Positions 1 through 6,831 of a stretch of DNA of 11,280 nt are shown piece after piece. Under the pieces are notes generated by a model, which had not been told where the DNA came from, ran no database searches, and saw only the letters and a list, made by a program, of their open reading frames with translations. Location: assembly GCA_963625655.1 (NCBI GenBank), contig CAVFTS010000036.1:1-11280 (forward strand), read 5' to 3'. This stretch comes from F23-B02 sp963625655. GTDB taxonomy: Bacteria > Bacillota > Clostridia > Oscillospirales > Oscillospiraceae. Each line of letters starts with the position of its first letter. Within the stretch, counting starts at the first letter, position 1. The position numbers and the translations under genes were made by a program.

Positions 1-82
1 GAAACAAATTTTCACATAACTCAGGCGTTTTTGATGGCTATAATCCAATTTGAGGAGGGACCTTTCTCGCTGCGGCTCGGTC

Positions 83-131
83 ACGGTGCGGCTCTGACAT
101 GCCCCCGGCATGTCATTCACTACCGCACCGT
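83..131. repeat. Nested inverted repeat (cruciform/hairpin element)
   Basis: Two perfect stems are nested. The inner one pairs TGACATGCC (95-103) with GGCATGTCA (107-115) across a CCC loop. The outer one pairs ACGGTGCGG (83-91) with CCGCACCGT (123-131). The flanks are also rich in CGCT/GCGG words and give weaker further complementarity. No T-run follows on either strand, so it is not an obvious intrinsic terminator. The shape resembles small dispersed palindromic repeats in bacterial intergenic regions, but its copy number cannot be seen here. Confidence 0.6.
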
Positions 132-207
132 CGCTTCGCTACCCCCTCACACTCCCCCTGCTGCGTATTGAATTTTACCCGTTGCGTTTGCTTTTACATA
201 GTTCTTT

Positions 208-235
208 GACACACTTAAAAAGACACACTTAAAAA
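208..235. repeat. 14-bp tandem direct repeat
   Basis: The unit gacacacttaaaaa occurs twice back to back (208-221 and 222-235) with no mismatch. It lies just beyond the 3' end of the methyltransferase gene. Probably a slippage duplication; no function is apparent. Confidence 0.75.
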
Positions 236-245
236 TCAAAAGCAC

Positions 246-1358
246 TCAAAAATACATGAACAGATCGCACTTTATCATGCCGTTATAGAGCTTGCGTTTT
301 TTTGCGGCGGGGGTGCCGAAGCAGCGCTCAAACTCCGTATGCGAGGAGAGAAGATACAGCTTCCAATTTTCCGTGGCGCTCCACGCCTTGCCGAAGCTGC
401 GATACAGCGCCTCCGCCTCCTGCTTTTCCATGATGCGCTCACCGTAGGGCGGGTTCGTTACGATGATGCCGTTTTCGGTTCTGCGGGAAAACTCCGATGC
501 GTCTGCCTTTTCAAAGCGCACCACGTCGTCCACCCCGGCACGCACGGCGTTCTCCCTTGCGATGCGCAGGGCAGCCGGGTCTATGTCCGAGCCGACTATC
601 CTGTAATCGCCGGAAAACTCCCTTGAGCGAGCCTCCTCGACCGCAAGGCTCCAAACGCTTTGGTCAAGCGTCGTCCAATCCATTGCCGAGAAGCGTCGGG
701 AAATGCCCGGCGCTCTGTTTTTTGCGATGAGCGCCGCCTCGATGGGTATGGTGCCGCTGCCGCAGAAGGGGTCGCAGAAATCCTCCCTGCCACGATAGCG
801 GGAGAGCGTCACCATTGCGGCCGCCATCGTTTCCTTTAAGGGCGCTGCGTTGTGCGCCGGACGGTAGCCGCGCTTGTGAAGTCCGGCACCGGAGGTGTCG
901 ATGCACATGGACACGATATCCTTCATTATCGAAAACTGTATCTGATAGGTCTCGGCGTCCTCCGGGAACCACTCGATGCCGTAGACGCCTTTAAGACGCT
1001 CGACGACCGCCTTCTTTATGATTTTTTGGCAGTCGGAAACGGAGAACAGCTTTGAGTTAAGGCTGTAGCCCTTGACGGGGAAGGCGGCATTGCGGGGGAT
1101 AAGATCCTCCCACGGGAGCGCCTTTGTCCTTTCAAACAGCTCGTCGAAGCTTTCCGCCCTGAATCTGCCAAGCTCGATAAGAACTCTTTCACCGATGCGA
1201 AGGTTTATGTTTGCCTTGGCGAGCGCCATTGCGTCGCCGGAAAAATATACTCTGCCGTTTTCGGAGCGGACGCCGCTCAGCTTGAGACGCCGAAGCTCGT
1301 CCGAGATGGGTCCCTCAAGCCCCAGCAGGCACGGCACACAAAGCGTAAAATCATTCAT
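246..1358 (-). CDS. rlmL: THUMP-domain 23S rRNA guanine-N2 methyltransferase (RlmL/YpsC family)
   Basis: A 370-aa class I SAM-dependent RNA methyltransferase, expected to methylate a guanine N2 of 23S rRNA in the cytoplasm. An N-terminal ferredoxin-like/THUMP part (about residues 1-155) is followed by a UPF0020-type catalytic domain with the SAM-binding motif DPFCGSGT (196-203), the acidic motif GSDID (256-260) and the catalytic NPPYGER (302-308), all typical of m2G enzymes. The length fits the stand-alone Firmicute form (Bacillus YpsC), which corresponds to the N-terminal half of the fused E. coli RlmKL. The symbol therefore marks the family; the exact target base is inferred. The start is supported by AAAGGAG at 1368-1374, nine bases upstream, and a good promoter at 1385-1413. 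It is monocistronic in this window and divergent from the two-component operon. Confidence 0.9.
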   Translation of the reverse strand: MNDFTLCVPCLLGLEGPISDELRRLKLSGVRSENGRVYFSGDAMALAKANINLRIGERVLIELGRFRAESFDELFERTKALPWEDLIPRNAAFPVKGYSLNSKLFSVSDCQKIIKKAVVERLKGVYGIEWFPEDAETYQIQFSIMKDIVSMCIDTSGAGLHKRGYRPAHNAAPLKETMAAAMVTLSRYRGREDFCDPFCGSGTIPIEAALIAKNRAPGISRRFSAMDWTTLDQSVWSLAVEEARSREFSGDYRIVGSDIDPAALRIARENAVRAGVDDVVRFEKADASEFSRRTENGIIVTNPPYGERIMEKQEAEALYRSFGKAWSATENWKLYLLSSHTEFERCFGTPAAKKRKLYNGMIKCDLFMYF

Positions 1359-1384
1359 GCTATCAATCTCCTTTATCTAAAACG

Positions 1385-1413
1385 ATAATACCCGAAAAGT
1401 CTCCGCTTGTAAA
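1385..1413 (-). promoter_or_regulatory. Sigma-70 promoter of the methyltransferase gene
   Basis: On the minus strand TTTACA (1408-1413) and TATTAT (1385-1390) are separated by exactly 17 bp; each hexamer is one base off consensus. The -10 box lies 26 bp from the start codon, leaving room for a short leader with the ribosome binding site. Confidence 0.75.
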
Positions 1414-1449
1414 CTGCGGCTTGATTTAAAAGTTACATTTTATTCACCT

Positions 1450-1478
1450 TTGTTTTTTTCGCATATGTATAATATAAT
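1450..1478 (+). promoter_or_regulatory. Promoter of the regulator-kinase-HtrA operon
   Basis: A perfect TATAAT at 1473-1478 is preceded after 17 bp by TTGTTT (1450-1455). A second, overlapping TATAAT lies at 1468-1473. The weak -35 would suit an activated promoter, for example one autoregulated by the response regulator it drives, but no clear direct-repeat operator is identified. Confidence 0.6.
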
Positions 1479-1517
1479 GTAAACCGGTATGAAATTTTAC
1501 GTTCGGGGGTAACGAAT

Positions 1518-2204
1518 ATGAATAAAAAAGCCCTTATCGTCGAGGACGACATCAACATTGCCGAGCTTATCCAGCTTTACCTTGAGAGGGACGGCTTCGA
1601 GGTCTGCCTTGCATATGACGGAGGAAAGGCGGTCAGCCTGTTCCGGGAGTTTTCGCCCGACATCGTGCTGCTTGACCTCATGCTGCCCGTGATGGACGGC
1701 TTGCAGGTCTGCCGTGAGATCCGCAAGGACTCCTCCGTTCCCATCATCATGCTCACCGCAAAGGGTGAGACGACGGACAAGATCACCGGACTTGAGACGG
1801 GTGCGGACGACTACATGACCAAGCCCTTTGAGGTAAAGGAGCTGCTTGCGAGGATCCACGCCGTCATGCGCCGCAGCGAGCCGGAGGAGACCGTCAAGGA
1901 GAAAAAGCTCTGCTTTGACAAGCTCGTCGTGAACCTCGATTCCTATGAGCTGCTTGTAAACGGCGTGCGTGTGGATACGCCGCCCAAGGAGATGGAGCTT
2001 CTGTATCACCTTGCTGCGTCTCCCAACATCGTGTTCACGAGAAACCAGCTTCTTGACGAGGTGTGGGGCTTTGACTACTTCGGCGACTCCCGCACCGTTG
2101 ACGTACATATAAAGCGCCTGCGTGAAAAGCTTGAGGGCGTGTCCGACAAGTGGTCGCTTAAGACCGTGTGGGGCGTGGGCTACAAATTTGAAGTCGTGAA
2201 ATGA
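1518..2204 (+). CDS. OmpR/PhoB-family response regulator
   Basis: A 228-aa DNA-binding response regulator. The receiver domain (about 1-120) has the acidic pair D10/D11, the phosphoacceptor D53 in LLDLMLP, T80 and K102 in MTKPFE, so all conserved phosphorylation residues are present. The C-terminal winged-helix domain (about 130-228) ends with the typical RTVDVHIKRLREKLE recognition helix and the GVGYKFE wing. The start follows GGGGGT (1505-1510) by seven bases. Its stop overlaps the kinase start as ATGA, so the two are translationally coupled partners. Length and motifs resemble WalR/PhoP/CssR-type regulators. With the HtrA protease downstream, an envelope- or secretion-stress role is inferred, not shown. 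Confidence 0.95.
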   Translation: MNKKALIVEDDINIAELIQLYLERDGFEVCLAYDGGKAVSLFREFSPDIVLLDLMLPVMDGLQVCREIRKDSSVPIIMLTAKGETTDKITGLETGADDYMTKPFEVKELLARIHAVMRRSEPEETVKEKKLCFDKLVVNLDSYELLVNGVRVDTPPKEMELLYHLAASPNIVFTRNQLLDEVWGFDYFGDSRTVDVHIKRLREKLEGVSDKWSLKTVWGVGYKFEVVK

Positions 2205-3622
2205 ACAGTATATTTTTCCGCAATTTCCTCACAACGACCCTGCTTGTGCTGAGCTGCTTTCTGCTGATAGGTATAGCCTTCTTCGTTATCGGCGAGAATT
2301 ACCTTGTTGACGATACGACGCAGCGCTTAGACGCCAGCGCAAACGAGGTTGTGCGCTCCGCCTCGGCGATCAGCCGTGACGGTGACCTGAGCGGCTGGGA
2401 TCTCCGCATGACCTTAAGCTCCGTTGCGAACAGCTCAAGCAACCACATTTTCATATGCGATGCCGACGGACAGATCGTGTCCTGCTCCGATAAGCTGCTG
2501 CATTGCAGGCAGCACGAGGGCAAGGAGGTTCCCGCAAGCATTCTGAAGGCTGTCGGCAGCACCCGCTACGTCAGCGAGCTTACCGATCTCGGCGGCATCT
2601 ACACGGCGCAGCGCTTCGTCGTCGCACGTCCCATAAGCCTCGGCGGAGTGATTGCGGGCTATGTGTTCGTATCAAGTGAGGGCGTGAGCACCCTCGGCGC
2701 ATGGCGAGCCTTTGTGGGCGTCATCATCGCCGTGTCGCTTGCGGTCATACTTGCGGCGATACTCCTGTCGCTCGTGCTTTCGAAGCGATTGGCGCAGCCG
2801 CTCGATCAGCTCGCCATCGCCTCACACAAGGTTGCGCACGGCGACTTCACCGCAAGAGTTGAAAAGAAGGGCAAATGCGGCGGCGAGATAGGAACGCTCG
2901 TGGACTCCTTTAACTCCATGACCGAGGAGCTGCAAAAGTCCGACCGGAACCGCCGTGAGCTTATCGCCAACATATCGCACGAGCTGCGAACGCCGATGAC
3001 GACCATCGCAGGCTTTGCCGACGGCATACTTGACGGCACGATACCCAAGGAGCAGGAGGAGCGCTATCTGCAAAAAATCGCAGACGAAACGCACAGACTG
3101 TCCCGTCTCGTGCGGAATATGCTCGATATGTCGCAGGCGGAGAGCAAGGCGACCGACAAGAGCCGCCGCACGAAGTTTGACCTCTCCGAGCTGACCTTAA
3201 AGACGCTTTTGAGCTTTGAGAGCCGAGCCTCGGAAAAGGGCCTCGACGTCGATCCGCAGCTTCCCGAAGACCCCATCATGGTCTTTGCGGATGCCGACTC
3301 GATAACGCAGGTCATCTACAATCTGACCGACAACGCAATAAAATTTGCGGAGAAGGGCAGTACCATAAGCATCAGGGTTTATAAAAAGAACGACAAGGCG
3401 TTCGTCGCCGTGAAGAATCGGGGCGAGACCATCCCGCCGGACGACCTGCCGTACATCTTTGACCGTTTCCACAAGTCCGACCGCTCCCGCAGCATGGACA
3501 AGGACGGTGTGGGGCTCGGTCTGTACCTCGTAAAAACGATACTCAACAGCCACAACGAGGACATTGCGGTGTCGAGCAGGGACGGTATTACGGTCTTTGC
3601 CTTTACCCTGCCGCTTGCGTGA
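2201..3622 (+). CDS. Membrane sensor histidine kinase
   Basis: A 473-aa sensor kinase, partner of the preceding regulator. A transmembrane helix at about 10-30 and another at about 168-194 flank an extracytoplasmic sensor region of about 135 residues with cysteines at 86, 95 and 102. HAMP follows (about 195-248), then the dimerisation domain with phosphoacceptor H260 in NISHELRTP and an HATPase domain with N-box (N374, N377) and a GVGLGL lid motif (436-441). The G1 region reads KNRGETIPP, with N for the usual D; this variant occurs in many Firmicute kinases, so activity is still expected. The ATG overlaps the regulator stop by four bases and no strong Shine-Dalgarno is visible, pointing to coupling. 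The signal sensed is unknown. Confidence 0.95.
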   Translation: MNSIFFRNFLTTTLLVLSCFLLIGIAFFVIGENYLVDDTTQRLDASANEVVRSASAISRDGDLSGWDLRMTLSSVANSSSNHIFICDADGQIVSCSDKLLHCRQHEGKEVPASILKAVGSTRYVSELTDLGGIYTAQRFVVARPISLGGVIAGYVFVSSEGVSTLGAWRAFVGVIIAVSLAVILAAILLSLVLSKRLAQPLDQLAIASHKVAHGDFTARVEKKGKCGGEIGTLVDSFNSMTEELQKSDRNRRELIANISHELRTPMTTIAGFADGILDGTIPKEQEERYLQKIADETHRLSRLVRNMLDMSQAESKATDKSRRTKFDLSELTLKTLLSFESRASEKGLDVDPQLPEDPIMVFADADSITQVIYNLTDNAIKFAEKGSTISIRVYKKNDKAFVAVKNRGETIPPDDLPYIFDRFHKSDRSRSMDKDGVGLGLYLVKTILNSHNEDIAVSSRDGITVFAFTLPLA

Positions 3623-3641
3623 GACCCCGAAGGAGAACGAT

Positions 3642-4958
3642 ATGAACAAGGATTGGTACGAAACGGATAACTGGTACGCTCCCGCAGAGGACAAGCCCCT
3701 GCCGGAGGAGAAAAAGCAGACCGGCAAAAAGCCCTCTGCCCTGCGGAGGGTGTTCTCCGTGCTTATAGTTCTGCTGCTGCTTGCGTCGTGTACGCTGTCC
3801 GGCATTGCGATCGGAATGCAGCGGGGGCTTCCCGCCCTCTCGGACGGTGACGTCGGCGACGACGCAAGCGACACGCCCGCATACGACTTCGATTCCGGCA
3901 ATATGCCCGCCGACTGGCATGACTTCTTTGAATATCTCTACGGCAGCGGCGTAACGCAAAGCGCCTCCGCCGTCCCGATGGAGACGGTCTCCGAGCGTGG
4001 CAGCCTCAAGCTCGACGTCGTCGGCGAAAGCGAGGGTGAGACCTTAAGCTACGGCGAGATTTACGAAAAGTGCGCACCGAGCATCGTGTATATAAAGGCC
4101 GCCGTCGAGGGCAAGACCGGCTACAACTGGGGCACCGGCATCGTTGTCTCCTCCGACGGCTACATCCTCACCAACACCCACGTCATCGAGGACTGCGACT
4201 ACGCCGAGGTCGGAGTGTACGGCGGCAGGAGCTACGACGCTCTGCTCGTCGGCTACGACGCCGACACCGACGTTGCGGTGCTGAAGATCGACGCTAAGGG
4301 CCTTACGCCCGCAAGCTTTGCACCCTCCTCCGGCGTTTCGGTGGGCGACACCGCAATTGCGATAGGCAACCCCCTCGGCGAGGAGTATTGTCTCACGATG
4401 ACCGACGGCATAGTGTCGGCGCTCGACCGTTCCGTGAACTATCAGGGCAAGACCATGCGTCTGCTGCAGACCAGCGCCGCAATAAACGAGGGCAACTCCG
4501 GCGGCCCGCTCATAAACGACAGGGGACAGGTTATCGGCATAACGAACATGAAGATAATCTCTGCCGCATCGGGCGTTGAGGGCATCGGCTTTGCCATCCC
4601 GACCGATACCGTGGTTGAGGTGGTGAATGCCATAATGAAGGACGGCGCCGTCTACGGCAGGGCGACGATCGGCATAACGGTCGGACCCGTGACCGAGGAG
4701 ATCGCCGAATACTACGACATCCCCAACGGACTGTACGTCTCCGAGGTGAACGAGGAGTCCGACGCTTTCCGGCAGGGACTTCGCCCCGGCGACATCATCA
4801 CACGGGTGAACGGCAAGCGCTGCACCGAGACCTCCGACATTGCGGACGCAAAAAACAAGTGCGAGGTCGGCGACAAGCTGAAATTCCGCATTTGGCGTGA
4901 CGGCGAAAACATAGACATAACGGTTCGCATAATGGATTCCACCGATTTGACGGGCTGA
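3642..4958 (+). CDS. Membrane-anchored HtrA/DegP-like serine protease with PDZ domain
   Basis: A 438-aa envelope quality-control protease of the S1C family. A cytoplasmic N-terminus (about 1-35, highly charged) is followed by one membrane anchor (about 37-58). After an acidic linker comes a trypsin-like domain (about 140-335) with triad H180 (TNTHVI), D210 (DADTDVAVL) and S286 (NEGNSGGPL), then one PDZ domain (about 345-430). The start was set at the ATG preceded by AAGGAG (3630-3635) with 6-base spacing; an in-frame ATG 78 bases upstream lies inside the kinase gene and would add no recognisable domain. It sits 19 bp after the kinase stop, so the regulator, kinase and protease form one operon. 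Bacillus CssRS controls htrA in response to misfolded secreted protein; a similar circuit is inferred here. Confidence 0.94.
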   Translation: MNKDWYETDNWYAPAEDKPLPEEKKQTGKKPSALRRVFSVLIVLLLLASCTLSGIAIGMQRGLPALSDGDVGDDASDTPAYDFDSGNMPADWHDFFEYLYGSGVTQSASAVPMETVSERGSLKLDVVGESEGETLSYGEIYEKCAPSIVYIKAAVEGKTGYNWGTGIVVSSDGYILTNTHVIEDCDYAEVGVYGGRSYDALLVGYDADTDVAVLKIDAKGLTPASFAPSSGVSVGDTAIAIGNPLGEEYCLTMTDGIVSALDRSVNYQGKTMRLLQTSAAINEGNSGGPLINDRGQVIGITNMKIISAASGVEGIGFAIPTDTVVEVVNAIMKDGAVYGRATIGITVGPVTEEIAEYYDIPNGLYVSEVNEESDAFRQGLRPGDIITRVNGKRCTETSDIADAKNKCEVGDKLKFRIWRDGENIDITVRIMDSTDLTG

Positions 4959-5210
4959 TTTCCGCTCATACGGCGTTAAAGCGCACGGGAAATATAAAAA
5001 ATATTCCTCCGTGTGCTTCGCCTTGTCTGAGCGAAAATCCGCTCCGTCAAATAAGGAGCGGAAGGGAAGGGCCGGTTTCCGCTCATACGGCGTTAAAGCG
5101 CACGGAAAATACAAAAAGTATTCCTCCGTGTGCTTCGCCTTGTCTGAGCGAAAATCCGTTCCGTCAAATAAGGAGCGGAAGGGAAGGGCCGGTTTCCGCT
5201 CATACGGCGT
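4959..5210 (+). repeat. Two 117-bp tandem copies of a structured element plus an 18-bp partial third
   Basis: Unit 1 is 4959-5075, unit 2 is 5076-5192, and 5193-5210 repeats the first 18 bases. The two full units differ at four positions. Each can fold as follows (unit 1 numbering): CGCTCA (4963-4968) with TGAGCG (5028-5033) closing a domain; inside it AAGCGCACGG (4979-4988) with CCGTGTGCTT (5009-5018), one G-U pair; then TCCGCTCC (5038-5045) with GGAGCGGA (5055-5062). Two of the four differences form a compensating pair (T4995/A5001 to C5112/G5118), and C5042 to T5159 keeps a G-U pair only if the plus strand is the RNA. The array begins on the base after the protease stop codon. Strand is given as plus on that basis. 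Function unknown. Confidence 0.85.
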
Positions 5211-5248
5211 AAAAATCGGCAAGCACCTTGCGGCGCTTGCCGATTTTT
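5211..5248. terminator. Bidirectional intrinsic terminator between htrA and the holin gene
   Basis: A perfect 14-bp stem, AAAAATCGGCAAGC (5211-5224) with its complement at 5235-5248, encloses a 10-base loop. The A-run at one end and T-run at the other make it work in both directions. It can end the regulator-kinase-HtrA transcript on the plus strand and the converging holin transcript on the minus strand. Confidence 0.9.
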
Positions 5249-5251
5249 CAT

Positions 5252-5524
5252 TCATTCATTCGTTTTGTCCTTTCCTATCTGCTTGCCGATCTGATTTATG
5301 CCGGTCGCAGCAAGACCCGACACTATGCCGACGGCAACCGCACTGATATAGTCCGCCGCCGGAAAATCCGGCATTATCCGCATAGCGACGGCTCCGAGAG
5401 CGCCGCCGCAAACGCCGCATATCACCGGAATCCATTTGTTGTTGAGGGCGCTTGCCTTCAGCGCCTGACCGACGAGATATGCGATGATCGTTATCGCCGC
5501 AACGCCCGCTATTCCAAGCTCCAT
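5252..5524 (-). CDS. Orphan phage-type holin family protein
   Basis: A 90-aa small hydrophobic protein with three candidate membrane segments (about 4-22, 32-50 and 59-78), a KWIP motif between the first two, a glycine-rich VCGGALGAV stretch and a short charged tail ending KDKTNE. This layout resembles the Listeria phage A118-type holin family, which makes lesions or pores in the cytoplasmic membrane. The start is well supported by GAGGAGGGA (5531-5539). No endolysin, integrase or structural phage gene is next to it, so it is either a prophage relic or a domesticated gene. The 3' end overlaps an ATTC triplet run next to the shared terminator. Family assignment is by motif style; the cellular role is unknown. 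Confidence 0.72.
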   Translation of the reverse strand: MELGIAGVAAITIIAYLVGQALKASALNNKWIPVICGVCGGALGAVAMRIMPDFPAADYISAVAVGIVSGLAATGINQIGKQIGKDKTNE

Positions 5525-5544
5525 ATTCTCTCCCTCCTCAATCC

Positions 5545-5574
5545 ATTCTAAACCGTTTTGCGAATTTGGTGCAA
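5545..5574 (-). promoter_or_regulatory. Possible promoter of the holin gene
   Basis: On the minus strand TTGCAC (5569-5574) and TAGAAT (5545-5550) are 18 bp apart. The -10 box is one base off consensus and the -35 matches only its TTG. The sigma operon terminator lies just upstream, so an independent promoter is expected here. Confidence 0.45.
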
Positions 5575-5639
5575 ACAGACGCAGAACGCTCTCCGATATC
5601 CGTTCCTTTGTACCCGTCAGGGGGGCGCCTTCATAGAAA

Positions 5640-5674
5640 ACGCCCGTTCACCGCAATGCGTGGTGAACGGGCGT
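5640..5674 (-). terminator. Intrinsic terminator of the dgt-dnaG-rpoD operon
   Basis: A perfect 13-bp stem, ACGCCCGTTCACC (5640-5652) with its complement at 5662-5674, encloses a 9-base loop. On the minus strand it is followed by TTTTC. It lies 21 bp beyond the stop codon of the second sigma gene. A GTTTTT run on the other side would also allow plus-strand termination. Confidence 0.85.
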
Positions 5675-5695
5675 GTTTTTCAGGCATTTTCGTTG

Positions 5696-6811
5696 TCAGT
5701 TCAGGAAATCACGGAGCTTCTTGCTGCGGCTGGGGTGACGCAGCTTGCGCAGTGCCTTTGCCTCGATTTGGCGGATGCGCTCACGGGTGACGTCAAACTC
5801 CTTGCCGACCTCCTCAAGGGTGCGGCAGCGCCCGTCTACCATGCCGAAGCGCAGCTCCAAGACCTTGCGCTCTCTGGGCGTGAGCGTATCCAGCACCTCG
5901 GAAAGCTGCTCTCTCAAAAGCGTAAGGCTTGCCGCCTCCATCGGCTCCGATGCGTCCTCATCGGGGATAAAATCGCCGAGGTGGGAATCCTCCTCCTCAC
6001 CGATGGGCGTTTCGAGTGACACCGGCTCCTGTGCTATCTTCAGCGTGTAGCGCACCTTCTCGGCGGGCATATCAAGCTCACGGGCTATCTCCTCCGGCGT
6101 CGGCTCACGCCCCAGCTCCTGAAGAAGCTGGCGGGAGCAGCGTATGACACGGTTTATCGTCTCCGCCATATGTACCGGGATCCTTATCGTGCGTCCCTGA
6201 TCGGCTATCGCACGGGTTATGGACTGGCGTATCCACCACGTCGCATAGGTCGAGAACTTGTAGCCCTTGGTATAGTCGAACTTTTCGACCGCCTTTATAA
6301 GACCGAGGTTACCCTCCTGAATGAGGTCGGGCAGCGACATTCCTCTGCCGACGTAGCGCTTCGCAATGGACACGACGAGGCGCAGATTCGCCTCCGTCAT
6401 TATCCTGCACGCCTCCTCGTCGCCTTGGCTCATTTTCTCGGCGATGGCAAGCTCCTCCTCCGCCGTGAGCAGCGACACCTTGCCGATGTCACGCAGATAC
6501 ATACGCATCGAGTCGGCGGTGTAGGCGTCGGTGTCCTCGATCTCGACGGAGACGTCGGTGCCGTCGTCCTCGACGGGCGGCAGCAGATCCTCGGCGCCGA
6601 TGTCAATCTCGATGCCTGCGGCGTCAATCGCATCATAGAGGCGTGCCAGCGCCTCGGCGGGCGCACCAGCTTCCTCGGCGGCGGCAATGTCCTTTGCCGC
6701 AACTTTGCCGTTCTTTTTGGCGTTTTCGAGAAGCTGCGAAAGCAGCTCGTCGGGCGACGCCGTCTTTTTTTCCTTTTCGGCCAAAGCCGTTCCTTCAGTA
6801 TTTTCGCTCAT
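5696..6811 (-). CDS. Second primary-type sigma-70 factor (RpoD paralogue)
   Basis: A 371-aa RNA polymerase sigma factor with a complete group 1/2 layout: a short region 1.1-like segment (about 20-80), region 1.2 (about 100-130), region 2 (about 139-210, with YATWWIRQ at 189-196), region 3 including the DSHLGDFIPDED finger (275-286) and region 4 with helix VTRERIRQIEAKALRKL (341-357). From residue 101 on it aligns without gaps to the upstream rpoD, with about 43 differences in 271 positions (hand count). The -10 and -35 contact motifs match, so both should read similar promoters. It differs at the region 2.2 loop (GMSLPDL against GMLFLDL) and has a shorter acidic linker. The start chosen is the ATG after GGAGG with 6-base spacing; a GTG 15 bases upstream would put that site inside the gene. 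Only 20 bp separate it from the first rpoD. Confidence 0.92.
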   Translation of the reverse strand: MSENTEGTALAEKEKKTASPDELLSQLLENAKKNGKVAAKDIAAAEEAGAPAEALARLYDAIDAAGIEIDIGAEDLLPPVEDDGTDVSVEIEDTDAYTADSMRMYLRDIGKVSLLTAEEELAIAEKMSQGDEEACRIMTEANLRLVVSIAKRYVGRGMSLPDLIQEGNLGLIKAVEKFDYTKGYKFSTYATWWIRQSITRAIADQGRTIRIPVHMAETINRVIRCSRQLLQELGREPTPEEIARELDMPAEKVRYTLKIAQEPVSLETPIGEEEDSHLGDFIPDEDASEPMEAASLTLLREQLSEVLDTLTPRERKVLELRFGMVDGRCRTLEEVGKEFDVTRERIRQIEAKALRKLRHPSRSKKLRDFLN

Positions 6812-6831
6812 ACTCTTCCTCCACACGAATA

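Larger units (their letters stand above)
1..245. other. Intergenic region without a gene
   Basis: No convincing reading frame is present. The stretch contains the nested inverted repeat at 83-131 and the short tandem repeat at 208-235, both listed separately. A TATAAT hexamer lies at 39-44 but no matching -35 box is placed correctly, so no promoter is called. The methyltransferase gene on the minus strand ends at 246, and no hairpin with a T-run follows it closely, so its terminator is not visible. Confidence 0.6.

Noticed and set aside
39..44. TATAAT as a promoter -10 box
   Set aside because: No -35 hexamer lies at a suitable distance and no gene follows on the plus strand.
3564..3641. Upstream start for the HtrA gene
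   Set aside because: It lies within the kinase gene, and the internal ATG at 3642 has AAGGAG at ideal spacing.
4959..5210. CRISPR array
   Set aside because: There are two long nearly identical units without distinct spacers, and no cas genes are present.
4044..5255. A 403-aa open frame on the minus strand
   Set aside because: It lies antisense to the htrA gene and runs through the 117-bp repeats, whose length keeps the frame open. It shows no recognisable domain and a low-complexity composition.
6812..6826. GTG start for the second sigma factor
   Set aside because: It would place the GGAGG ribosome binding site inside the coding region; the ATG ending at 6811 is better.
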